NCBI GenBank assembly: GCA_031270875.1
Contig: JAISXC010000028.1
Location: 1-5,124, forward strand
DNA from: Desulfovibrio sp.
Lineage (GTDB): Bacteria > Desulfobacterota > Desulfovibrionia > Desulfovibrionales > Desulfovibrionaceae
Reading direction: 5' to 3'
DNA length: 5,124 nucleotides
Shown: in pieces, positions 1 through 5,124 of the stretch
Layout: each line of letters begins with the position of its first letter
Numbering within the stretch: the stretch's first letter is position 1
The notes under the pieces: generated by a model
Databases searched by the model: none
What the model saw: the letters and a program-made list of their open reading frames with translations, nothing else
Told to the model about the DNA's origin: nothing
Made by a program: the position numbers and the translations under genes

Positions 1-288
1 CCGGAGCGCGCCGTAGGCGAAGGCGTGGAAGGTGCCGCCCTGCGCGCCTGAAAGACCCTGATTGAGCAGTATTGCGGCCCGGTGCAGCATTTCCCGGGCC
101 GCCTTGCGCGTGAAGGTCAAAAGCAGGATGGCCTGCGGGGCGATGCCGTGCTCGGCAAGCCAGGCAAGCCGGTAGACGATGGTGCGCGTTTTGCCGCTGC
201 CCGCGCCGGCAACCACCAGGACAGGCCCGTCGCCGCAGGTGACGGCTTCGTGCTGGGCTTCGTTCAAAGCAGCGGCGTAATCAATCAT
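1..288 (-). CDS. UvrD/PcrA-family superfamily 1A DNA helicase, N-terminal 96 residues (partial)
   Basis: This is the N-terminus of an ATP-dependent 3'-5' DNA helicase of the UvrD/Rep/PcrA type, which unwinds DNA in repair and replication. Seen directly: the Q-motif region LNEAQHEAV (residues 9-17), Walker A AGAGSGKTR (27-35), motif Ia LLTFTRKAAREM (57-68) and motif Ib GTFHAFA (85-91), all in the correct order and spacing. The rest, including Walker B and the 2A/2B domains, lies beyond the left edge. The ATG at 288-286 is chosen because it puts the Q motif about 10 residues in, as in the family. It has no clear Shine-Dalgarno sequence and begins 13 bases after the hypC stop, so translation may be coupled to hypC. 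I cannot separate uvrD, pcrA, rep or a diverged UvrD-like paralogue from this fragment, so no symbol is given. A role in hydrogenase maturation is not implied. Confidence 0.93.
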   Translation of the reverse strand, partial: MIDYAAALNEAQHEAVTCGDGPVLVVAGAGSGKTRTIVYRLAWLAEHGIAPQAILLLTFTRKAAREMLHRAAILLNQGLSGAQGGTFHAFAYGALR

Positions 289-301
289 ATCGCGCCAGGA
301 T

Positions 302-553
302 TTATTCCCGGATTCTTTCGTTTTCCAGCGCCTCGGCAAGTTCCCGAAAAGCCTCAAGGCTGCTCAACGCTTCCTCTTCCGTGAGGGAATGCATGGCAAA
401 ACCGGCATGGACGATGAGATAGTCGCCGATTTTCGGCCGCTCCGGCAAAAGCATGGTAGAGGCGGTAAGAAAAGTCCGGCTGTCGCCCACGCGGACGCGG
501 GCCATGGTTTCTCCCTGCAATTCCACAACCTGTACGGGGATGGCAAGACACAT
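302..553 (-). CDS. hypC: HypC/HupF-family [NiFe]-hydrogenase maturation chaperone
   Basis: HypC is a small cytoplasmic chaperone. It binds HypD during assembly of the Fe(CN)2(CO) unit and then delivers that unit to the hydrogenase large-subunit precursor. The 83-residue protein starts MCLAIPVQVV, the family signature: Cys2 (after Met removal, the N-terminal Cys) is the essential iron-ligand residue. A small beta-barrel core follows, with GDYLIVHAGFAMHSL at residues 43-57, then a charged helical C-terminus (EEEALSSLEAFRELAEALE). Length is normal for the family (roughly 70-95 residues). The ATG at 553 has a GGAG 9 bases upstream. The gene sits 28 bases after hypE and 13 bases before the helicase gene. 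HypC and its paralogue HybG cannot be told apart from the sequence, but the position beside hypD and hypE supports the general HypC. Confidence 0.96.
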   Translation of the reverse strand: MCLAIPVQVVELQGETMARVRVGDSRTFLTASTMLLPERPKIGDYLIVHAGFAMHSLTEEEALSSLEAFRELAEALENERIRE

Positions 554-581
554 GGGAATACGCTCCGAAGATCAGCGGGTT

Positions 582-1592
582 TCAGCATATCCTCGGCAGA
601 GGAACTCCCTCCGGCATGGAGAGAAGCCTGCCTCCGCCGATGCGGGTTTTCAGCGTGACGCGCGGCCTTTTCCCCGCCGCCGTCACCTCGCCTATGCGGG
701 CCGCCTCCGCCCCGCAGGGAAAATTCCGCATGGCCGCGAGGGCCGCTTCCGCGCGGTCCGCCGGCAGGATGCAGACGCATTTCCCCTCATTGGCGAGATA
801 CAGCGGATCCAGCCCCAGGCAGGAGCAGCCGTTTTTCACGGATTCATGCACGGGAATGCTTTCTTCTTCCAGAACAAGGGAAACTTCCGACTGTTCCGCG
901 ATTTCGTTGAGGGTTGCCGCAAGTCCGCCGCGCGTGGGATCGCGCAACACATGCACAGGCCCGGCCAGTTCAATGACGGCCGCGAGCATTTTGTTCAGAG
1001 GGGCGGAGTCCGAGGTCACCTCGGTCAAAAAGGAAAGGTTTTCGCGGCTGTGCATGACGGTGAGGCCGTGGTCGCCCAGGGAGCCGCTCACAAGCACCGC
1101 GTCGCCGGGGCGCGCGTTGCGCCCGGAGGGCGCGGGATCGGCAAAAACGCTGCCCACGCCGGTGGTGGTGATGAACATTTTGTCGCACGCGCCGCGGGGC
1201 ACCACCTTGGTATCGCCCGTCACAATCAGAACTTCCGCCTCTTTCGCGGCTTTTGCCATGTCCGCCGTCACGCGTTCAAGCAGTTCAAGAGGCAGTCCCT
1301 CCTCCAGGACAAAAGCGCAGCTCAGGTATTGGGGGCGCGCGCCGAGCATGGACACGTCGTTCACCGTGCCGTGCACGGCCAGCGTGCCGATGCTGCCGCC
1401 AGGAAAAAAGAGCGGCGTGACGGTATAGGCGTCCGTGCTCATGGCGATGGGCGGACGCATGTCTTCAAGAAAGGCCGCGTCGTCCATGCGGCCCAGCAGG
1501 GGATTGTCAAAATGCCGGAAAAAGCACTCGGCGACAAGCCGCCGGGAGGCGCGCCCTCCGCTGCCCGCGTCCAGCAACAGTTTGTTTTTCAT
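582..1592 (-). CDS. hypE: HypE, carbamoyl dehydratase of [NiFe]-hydrogenase maturation
   Basis: HypE accepts a carbamoyl group from HypF on its C-terminal cysteine. It dehydrates the group with ATP to a thiocyanate and passes the cyanide to iron on the HypC-HypD complex. The protein is 336 residues, the usual length, and ends exactly in PRIC (333-336), placing the catalytic Cys336 last. PurM/AIRS-like features are visible: the N-terminal LLLDAGSGGRAS (5-16), HGTVNDVSMLGARP (74-87), VTGDTKVVPRG (124-134), RDPTRGGLA (217-225) and NEGK (268-271). The start is the ATG at 1592, not the longer frame open to 1736: a GGAG lies 5 bases upstream (1601-1598), the protein then begins like other HypE proteins, and it overlaps the hypD stop by 4 bases (ATGA), implying coupled translation. 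The 47-48 residues gained by the upstream start are antisense-like sequence inside hypD. No odd residues seen. Confidence 0.97.
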   Translation of the reverse strand: MKNKLLLDAGSGGRASRRLVAECFFRHFDNPLLGRMDDAAFLEDMRPPIAMSTDAYTVTPLFFPGGSIGTLAVHGTVNDVSMLGARPQYLSCAFVLEEGLPLELLERVTADMAKAAKEAEVLIVTGDTKVVPRGACDKMFITTTGVGSVFADPAPSGRNARPGDAVLVSGSLGDHGLTVMHSRENLSFLTEVTSDSAPLNKMLAAVIELAGPVHVLRDPTRGGLAATLNEIAEQSEVSLVLEEESIPVHESVKNGCSCLGLDPLYLANEGKCVCILPADRAEAALAAMRNFPCGAEAARIGEVTAAGKRPRVTLKTRIGGGRLLSMPEGVPLPRIC

Positions 1593-2692
1593 TGATACTC
1601 CGCGTACTTGTACCAGGCGGCGCAACTGCCCTCCGTGGAAACCATGCAGGGCCCCACAGGCGAGGCCGGGGTGCATTTTCTGCCGAAGAGCGGACACGCC
1701 GGCGGGCTGATGCGCCCCCTCAGCACATCTCCGCATCGGCAGCCCTTGGGAGACGGGCTTGTCGCCGGAGTGAGGTTGAAACGTCGCGCCGCGTCCATAT
1801 CGGCGTACTCCGGCCGCAGGGCAAGCCCGCTTTCGGGGATGGCCCCCATGCCGCGCCAGAGGGCGTCGGCGGGCATAAAAACCTGTTCCGTCAGGGCGCG
1901 CGCTCTGGGGTTGCCGGCGTCGTTCACGGCGCGGGGGTACGCGTTGCGCACCGCCGGGGCGTTATCTCGCAACTGCTCGGCCAGGAGGCAGAGGGCCAGG
2001 AGGATGTCCGCCGGTTCAAAGCCGCCCACCACGCCGGGAACGCGGAATCGCTCCGCCAGAAACGCGTAGGGGGCAAGGCCGATGACCGTGGATACGTGCC
2101 CGGGCAACAAAAAGGCGTCAATTTTCGCTTCGCCGTCCCGTACGTCGTCCAGCAGGGCGCGCAGAGCGGGCGGCACGAGTTTGTGCAGGGAAAGCACGCA
2201 GAAATTGCCGATTTTTTCCTGGCGGGCCGTCAGCAGGGTGGCGGCCACCGTCGGGGCCGTGGTTTCAAAGCCTATGCCGGGGAAGACAACCGCGTCGTCC
2301 GGATTTTTTTTGGCCAGGGCCAGTGCCTCCAGGGGCGAATAGACGATCTCCACGCGCCCCCCCCCGGCTCTGGCGTGTTTGAGGCTTCGACCGTCAGGGC
2401 CGGGAACGCGCAGCATATCCCCGAATGTGGCCAAAATGGTCTTTGCCCTGCCCGCCAGATCCAGAATCAGGGAAATTTCCGCGTCGTGGGTGACGCAAAC
2501 GGGACAGCCCGGTCCTGAAAGATGGGTGACGGAGGCGGGCAGCAATGAGGCCAGGCCGCTTTGAAAAAGGGCCACGGTGTGCGTGCCGCAGACCTCCATA
2601 AAACGCAGGGGGCGTCCGGCGAGGACGCGTTCAAGGCGGGCGAGCAGCGCGCGGCAGAGCCGCGGATCCTGAAATGTCGATTCGTTGAGCAT
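1589..2692 (-). CDS. hypD: HypD, iron-sulfur scaffold for the hydrogenase Fe(CN)2CO group
   Basis: HypD is the [4Fe-4S] scaffold which, with HypC, holds the iron while two cyanides (from HypE) and one CO are attached. The 367-residue protein has the full family set: FMEVCGTHT (31-39, Cys35), GPGCPVC (60-66, Cys63 and Cys66), PGIGFETTAPT (138-148), LPGHVSTVIG (196-205), VVGGFEPADIL (221-231), and a cysteine-rich C-terminus with Cys318, 320, 333, 340, 349 and 357, which includes the cluster ligands. The ATG at 2692 is preferred to ATGs further up the same frame because the family starts about here and those extra codons fall inside the epimerase gene. Its ribosome site is weak (GGGA only 2 bases upstream). 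With a 10-base gap to the epimerase stop, this suggests coupled translation. A run of nine G (coding strand) encodes Gly110-Gly112 and is in frame here. Confidence 0.97.
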   Translation of the reverse strand: MLNESTFQDPRLCRALLARLERVLAGRPLRFMEVCGTHTVALFQSGLASLLPASVTHLSGPGCPVCVTHDAEISLILDLAGRAKTILATFGDMLRVPGPDGRSLKHARAGGGRVEIVYSPLEALALAKKNPDDAVVFPGIGFETTAPTVAATLLTARQEKIGNFCVLSLHKLVPPALRALLDDVRDGEAKIDAFLLPGHVSTVIGLAPYAFLAERFRVPGVVGGFEPADILLALCLLAEQLRDNAPAVRNAYPRAVNDAGNPRARALTEQVFMPADALWRGMGAIPESGLALRPEYADMDAARRFNLTPATSPSPKGCRCGDVLRGRISPPACPLFGRKCTPASPVGPCMVSTEGSCAAWYKYAEYQ

Positions 2693-2702
2693 GTTCCCGG
2701 GG

Positions 2703-3731
2703 TCATGATTGCAAATTGGCGGCGTACCAGTCCCCGGCAAGGCGCAATCCTTGTCGGACGTCATATTGCGGTTCATAGCCGAGCAGGTTTTGGGCGCGGC
2801 CTATGTCCGCCAGGGAATGGCGCACATCCCCCGCCCGGAAATCGCGGTGTACGGCGACGGCTCCGGCGGCCTCCGGCAGATGGCGCGACACCTCCTCACG
2901 TATCAGGGCGAAAAGTTCGTTGAGGGTAGTGCGCTGTCCGAAGGCCACATTGTATATTTTGTCCCTGGCCTCTCCCCCGGCCAGGGAAGCAAGCAGATTG
3001 GCCTGCACCACATTGTCTATGTAGCAGAAATCACGGCTGGTTTCTCCGTCGCCGTTCACGTGGACGGTCCCGCCACTGATGAGGCTGGCAAACCACTGCG
3101 GGATAACGGCGGCGTAGGCTCCGTAAGGGTCCTGCCGCTGCCCGAAGACGTTGAAATAGCGCAGGCCGATGCCGGTAAAGCCGTAACAGCGGGAAAAGAC
3201 CCCGGCGTACAGTTCGTTCACATATTTGGTGACCGCGTAGGGGGAAAGGGGGCTGCCGATTTTGTCCTCCACCTTGGGCAGTTCCGGCGAATCGCCGTAC
3301 GTGGAGGAGGATGCCGCGTAGACAAAGCTCTTCACGCCCGCGTCGCGCGCGGCCACCATCATGTTGACAAAGCCCGTGATGTTGCAGCCGTTGGAGAGGA
3401 CGGGATCGTCAATGGAGCGCGGCACGGAGCCGAGCGCCGCCTCGTGCAGCACGTGATCCGCGCCGGCGCAGACCTCGCGGCAGATTTTCATGTCCCGTAT
3501 GTCGCCTTCCACAAAAGTGAAACGCTTCCAGGCCTCAGGCCCCACGGCGGTTTCCACCATGTCGAGATTTTTCCGGTATCCGGTAAGAAAATTGTCCAGT
3601 CCGACGACCGTTTGCCCCAGCTTCAGGAGATGCTCCAGCAGGTTGGAACCGATAAATCCCGCCACGCCGGTGACGAGCCAGCGGGAAGGCTCGGCCTGTA
3701 TGGTCTTGCACAAGGCGGAGTACGCGGTCAT
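2703..3731 (-). CDS. wbpP: WbpP-type UDP-N-acetylglucosamine/galactosamine 4-epimerase (extended SDR family)
   Basis: This is an NAD-dependent nucleotide-sugar epimerase that interconverts UDP-GlcNAc and UDP-GalNAc and/or their uronic acids, feeding O-antigen or capsule synthesis. Over its whole 342 residues it strongly resembles what I recall of Pseudomonas WbpP and Salmonella TviC. Seen: Rossmann motif GVAGFIGS (22-29), DNFLTG (46-51), AALGSVPRS (98-106), the Ser triad before TYG (141-145), catalytic Tyr165 and Lys169 in [22 protein letters not shown] (189-202), and [14 protein letters not shown] (296-309), whose Ser306 lies in the part of WbpP linked to N-acetylated substrates. The ATG at 3731 has an AGGA 7 bases upstream. 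The protein is cytoplasmic, with no signal peptide. It is the first gene of the minus-strand unit leading into hypD, an unexpected partner. The preference for plain or uronic-acid substrate cannot be settled from sequence alone. Confidence 0.95.
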   Translation of the reverse strand: MTAYSALCKTIQAEPSRWLVTGVAGFIGSNLLEHLLKLGQTVVGLDNFLTGYRKNLDMVETAVGPEAWKRFTFVEGDIRDMKICREVCAGADHVLHEAALGSVPRSIDDPVLSNGCNITGFVNMMVAARDAGVKSFVYAASSSTYGDSPELPKVEDKIGSPLSPYAVTKYVNELYAGVFSRCYGFTGIGLRYFNVFGQRQDPYGAYAAVIPQWFASLISGGTVHVNGDGETSRDFCYIDNVVQANLLASLAGGEARDKIYNVAFGQRTTLNELFALIREEVSRHLPEAAGAVAVHRDFRAGDVRHSLADIGRAQNLLGYEPQYDVRQGLRLAGDWYAANLQS

Positions 3732-3814
3732 TGGGGTATCCTGTGGTTATGCTTTCCGCCCGGCCCGCGCGGGAAACCGTACCGCTACGGAATGTTCTGG
3801 GGGAACGATCAATA

Positions 3815-3843
3815 TATATACACGCATTCCAGCCCCGTTGCAA
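3815..3843 (-). promoter_or_regulatory. Candidate sigma-70-type promoter for wbpP-hypDEC
   Basis: Read on the minus strand, a TTGCAA -35-like box (3843-3838) is followed by a 17-base spacer and a TATATA -10-like box (3820-3815), inside an alternating AT run that also offers TATATT a little further on. Transcription would start near 3808, leaving a leader of about 77 bases that contains the GC palindrome CCCGCGCGGG (3764-3773). Each box matches 4 of 6 consensus bases, so this is a reasonable but unproven call. It is the best-looking site between the epimerase start and the central inverted repeats. Confidence 0.45.
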
Positions 3844-3933
3844 GGAAAGGTTTTGCTGTTTGCTGAGATTTTCACCTTAATACTGGACTGGCGGGAGACG
3901 ACATTATAGATTACCCATATTGACGAATTTGGT

Positions 3934-3954
3934 GATAACGCTCGGCCCGTTATC
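3934..3954. repeat. Perfect 7-base inverted repeat with 7-base centre
   Basis: GATAACG (3934-3940) and CGTTATC (3948-3954) are exact reverse complements separated by CTCGGCC. The 14-base centre-to-centre spacing and AT-containing half-sites would suit a dimeric regulator operator, or a small hairpin if transcribed. No T run follows on either strand, so it is not an intrinsic terminator. It lies about 90 bases upstream of the wbpP -35 box. I do not recognise a specific regulator. Confidence 0.45.
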
Positions 3955-3981
3955 CCGGCTTTCAATAAAAAACGGAGGATA

Positions 3982-3995
3982 TTCCCCCAGGGGAA
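3982..3995. repeat. Short palindrome TTCCCC-CA-GGGGAA
   Basis: The two 6-base arms (3982-3987 and 3990-3995) are exact reverse complements around a 2-base centre. It follows an AAAAAACGGAGG stretch (3967-3978) that resembles a ribosome-binding site but has no ATG, GTG or TTG start at a proper distance. It could be an operator half of a larger site or chance; nothing further can be said. Confidence 0.3.
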
Positions 3996-4080
3996 GGTTT
4001 TATCCGGGACAGCGCAATCAAGAGGTTTTCATTCCGAATTTTTCTTGCCCTGCGGCTGTTCGGGGTACAAGCTTGCCGCT

Positions 4081-4329
4081 ATGGCAATTTCGACTGAATC
4101 CGCGTCAGATTCGACCTTTTTGCCTTGGCACGCCAAGCCAGTCGGCATTGCGTTCCGGGCGCTATGCCGTGCCTCAACGAGTCAGATGCAGAGAGGTCTT
4201 CGTCTTTTTCGTAACCGGGCAAAACGCTGCAAAAAATCCACAGGCGGGGACTTGCTGGCGTCAGCAAAGCCGGAGAAGTTGCCTTGCGCGTTACGGCGTA
4301 TTATACTAACTGATTGTCATCAACTTTGA
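4081..4329 (+). CDS. Doubtful small basic ORF (82 residues) just upstream of secA
   Basis: An ATG at 4081 opens a frame for 82 residues beginning MAISTESASDSTFLPWHAKP and ending in CHQL, with the stop 15 bases before the secA ATG. The frame is open upstream to 3910, with a TTG at 4045 as another possible start. The predicted product is basic, with an Arg/Lys-rich middle (residues about 36-55) and no signal peptide or membrane segment. Arguments against a real gene: no good Shine-Dalgarno, third-position GC only a little over half (the neighbours are clearly higher), overlap with strong inverted repeats, and the likely secA promoter inside its 3' part. I have an unverified impression that similar translated pieces occur as hypothetical proteins in other Desulfovibrio genomes, which would suit an intergenic repeat. 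No function is proposed. Confidence 0.2.
   Translation: MAISTESASDSTFLPWHAKPVGIAFRALCRASTSQMQRGLRLFRNRAKRCKKSTGGDLLASAKPEKLPCALRRIILTDCHQL
4121..4140. repeat. Inverted repeat with 9-base arms, one mismatch
   Basis: The segment TGCCTTGGC-AC-GCCAAGCCA (4121-4129 and 4132-4140) pairs at 8 of 9 positions around a 2-base centre; the innermost six pairs, CTTGGC with GCCAAG, are perfect. As DNA it looks like an operator dyad. As RNA it could form a hairpin once the centre opens. It stands 2 bases before the next, longer hairpin. A sigma-54 reading of TTGGCACG was checked and fails because no TTGC element follows at the required distance. Confidence 0.5.
4143..4169. repeat. Strong hairpin, 10-base arms with one T-T mismatch and 7-base loop
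   Basis: CGGCATTGCG (4143-4152) pairs with CGCTATGCCG (4160-4169) at 9 of 10 positions, around the loop TTCCGGG. This is the strongest predicted RNA stem in the intergenic region. It is not followed by T residues on either strand, so it is not an intrinsic terminator. With the dyad at 4121-4140 it forms a tandem pair, as expected of a structured RNA or a repeated palindromic element. Confidence 0.55.
4252..4267. repeat. Inverted repeat just upstream of the secA -35 box
   Basis: TTGCTG (4252-4257) and CAGCAA (4262-4267) are exact reverse complements around GCGT. The repeat ends 11 bases before the predicted secA -35 box, a usual position for an activator site, or for a hairpin if transcription comes from further upstream. 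No T run follows. The regulator is unknown. Confidence 0.4.
4279..4307 (+). promoter_or_regulatory. Candidate sigma-70-type promoter for secA
   Basis: TTGCCT (4279-4284) and TATACT (4302-4307) are separated by exactly 17 bases and match the -35 and -10 consensus at 4 of 6 and 5 of 6 positions. A start near 4314 would give a leader of about 30 bases carrying the secA ribosome site GAGG (4335-4338), 6 bases before the ATG at 4345. It lies within the 3' part of the doubtful ORF 4081-4329, which argues against that ORF being translated from the same message. Confidence 0.6.
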
Positions 4330-4344
4330 AGCGCGAGGACAGGC

Positions 4345-5124
4345 ATGTTTTCCTTTCTTTTCAAAAAAATTTTCGGCAGCCGGAATGACCGTTTTCTGCG
4401 CCGCCTCCGTCCGGTCATCGCCCGCATCAATTCCTTGGAAACGGAGATGGGCGGCCTGGACGATGCGGATTTTCCCGCCCGGATGGCCGCCTTTCGCCAC
4501 GCGCTGGAAACCGGCGCCGCTCTTGACGATCTCCTGCCGGAAGTCTTTGCCCTGACCAGGGAGGCCGCGCGTCGCACCCTCGGCATGCGCCACTTCGACG
4601 TGCAGCTCGTTGGCGGCATCGCGCTGCACAGGGGAAAAATAGCCGAAATGAAAACCGGCGAGGGCAAAACCCTCGCCGCCACTCTGCCGGTTGCGCTGAA
4701 CTCCCTTGCCGGCAAGGGAGTTCATGTCGTCACGGTCAACGATTATCTGGCGAAACGCGACGCAGCCTGGATGGGGAGGATCTACAGTTTTCTGGGGCTT
4801 TCCACCGGCGTCATCGTGCACGGGCTGGATGACGGGGAACGCAAAAGGGCCTATGCCTGCGACATCACTTACGGCACCAACAACGAATTCGGCTTCGACT
4901 ATCTGCGCGACAACGAAGTTCTATGCGGATCAACTCGTGCAGCGCGGCCACAATTTCGCCATCGTGGACGAGGTGGATTCCATTCTCATAGACGAGGCCA
5001 GAACACCCCTCATCATCTCCGGCGCATCCGACGAGTCGGTGGGCATGTACCGCATGGTGGACGATCTTGTGCGCAAACTTGAGTCGCAACACTACACCCT
5101 TGACGAAAAGGCCCGCACCGCCAT
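4345..5124 (+). CDS. secA: SecA preprotein translocase ATPase, N-terminal part, interrupted by a frameshift
   Basis: SecA is the ATPase motor that drives unfolded preproteins through SecYEG at the inner membrane. The start [16 protein letters not shown] is typical, with a GAGG 6 bases before the ATG. Seen in frame: the N-terminal helices, the [11 protein letters not shown] region (81-91), Walker A MKTGEGKT (102-109), [12 protein letters not shown] (129-140) and [16 protein letters not shown] (175-190). After codon 190 (ending at 4914) the frame becomes nonsense and stops at 5082. From 4916, the frame shifted by one base resumes as [20 protein letters not shown], then [16 protein letters not shown] with the Walker B DEVD, and stays open to the window edge. 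The missing piece equals the AT of the conserved Met codon in DNMKF. The preprotein-binding, second nucleotide-binding and C-terminal domains lie past the right edge. Identity is certain; whether the gene works depends on the break. Confidence 0.95.
4914..4915 (+). other. secA: Apparent two-base deletion (frameshift) in secA
   Basis: The bases GACAACGAAGTTC are found where GACAACATGAAGTTC is expected from the family motif DNMKF. Restoring two bases (AT) between 4914 and 4915 gives an uninterrupted SecA reading to the end of the window and puts the Walker B aspartate near residue 209, the usual place. There is no homopolymer, heptameric slippery sequence or downstream signal suggesting programmed frameshifting. 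An artefact or a true inactivating mutation are the remaining options. Confidence 0.9.

Larger units (their letters stand above)
3732..4344. other. Divergent intergenic region of 613 bases between wbpP and secA
   Basis: The region separates two diverging genes and is visibly richer in A and T than its surroundings. It holds the candidate wbpP promoter near its left end and the candidate secA promoter near its right end. Between them are inverted repeats (3934-3954, 3982-3995, 4121-4140, 4143-4169, 4252-4267). I see no convincing protein gene, tRNA, tmRNA, SRP RNA or rho-independent terminator. Two plus-strand frames stay open together over most of 3920-4309; neither looks like a typical gene, although the small frame ending at 4329 is listed separately as doubtful. 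Confidence 0.7.

Noticed and set aside
453..1595. 380-residue plus-strand open frame antisense to hypE
   Set aside because: It lies opposite hypE and hypC, whose products are unmistakable. The translation is rich in His, Arg, Gly and Ala with no recognisable domain, as expected from the complement of GC-rich coding DNA.
1593..1736. 48-codon N-terminal extension of hypE
   Set aside because: It lies inside hypD, has no similarity to HypE, and a good Shine-Dalgarno points to the ATG at 1592.
1592..2518. 308-residue plus-strand open frame antisense to hypD
   Set aside because: Same reason: shadow of hypD, low-complexity composition, no ribosome site and no family features.
2467..2706. ATG at 2706 overlapping the wbpP stop (ATGA)
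   Set aside because: It looks like a coupled start, but that frame encodes nothing HypD-like. The HypD frame starts at 2692.
2709..3866. 385-residue plus-strand open frame antisense to wbpP
   Set aside because: Shadow of the epimerase; the real product matches the WbpP family from end to end on the other strand.
3848..4029. Three direct copies of AGGTTTT (3848, 3995, 4023)
   Set aside because: The copies are only seven bases long and irregularly spaced, which is within chance for this region.
4089..4120. tmRNA- or tRNA-like piece (GATTCGACC) and a weak hairpin followed by five T
   Set aside because: No matching acceptor stem, T-arm pairing or tag reading frame was found. The 5-base stem is too weak and too far from the T run to be an intrinsic terminator.
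4126..4152. Sigma-54 promoter suggested by TTGGCACG
   Set aside because: The -12 TTGC element is not at the required distance on either strand.
3920..4309. 129-residue plus-strand open frame starting at TTG
   Set aside because: No ribosome site, Arg- and Cys-rich composition without family features, and a competing open frame in the same DNA.
4905..4930. Programmed ribosomal frameshifting in secA
   Set aside because: No slippery heptamer, internal Shine-Dalgarno or downstream structure is visible, and SecA is not known to use recoding. A two-base loss explains the data more simply.

Overview
The window reads as chromosomal DNA from a GC-rich Gram-negative bacterium. The gene set ([NiFe]-hydrogenase maturation genes, a WbpP-type surface-sugar epimerase and SecA) and the protein style fit a sulfate reducer of the Desulfovibrio group. 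That placement is an inference from gene content and general resemblance; no rRNA or other marker is present to prove it.

Bases 1-3731 hold five genes on the minus strand. In order of transcription they are: a wbpP-like UDP-N-acetylhexosamine 4-epimerase (3731-2703), hypD (2692-1589), hypE (1592-582), hypC (553-302), and the first 96 codons of a UvrD/PcrA-family helicase (288-1, running off the left edge). Gaps are 10 bases, a 4-base overlap, 28 bases and 13 bases, so they look like one transcription unit. A plausible sigma-70-type promoter for it lies at 3843-3815. HypC, HypD and HypE assemble and cyanylate the Fe(CN)2(CO) part of the [NiFe]-hydrogenase active site; the other Hyp proteins (A, B, F) are not in the window.

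Bases 3732-4344 (613 bases) are a divergent intergenic region with several inverted repeats, a likely secA promoter (TTGCCT, 17 bases, TATACT), and a doubtful small ORF (4081-4329) that ends 15 bases before secA. Its codon use is unlike the neighbouring genes. The segment may be a dispersed intergenic repeat or a structured RNA rather than a gene.

Bases 4345-5124 hold the start of secA on the plus strand, cut by the right edge. The reading frame is broken by an apparent two-base deletion between 4914 and 4915, after which SecA continues perfectly in another frame. Because SecA is essential, a sequencing or assembly error is the first explanation to test.

I did not find a new defence system, mobile element, CRISPR array, tRNA or rRNA. 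The least explained part of the window is the structured region upstream of secA.
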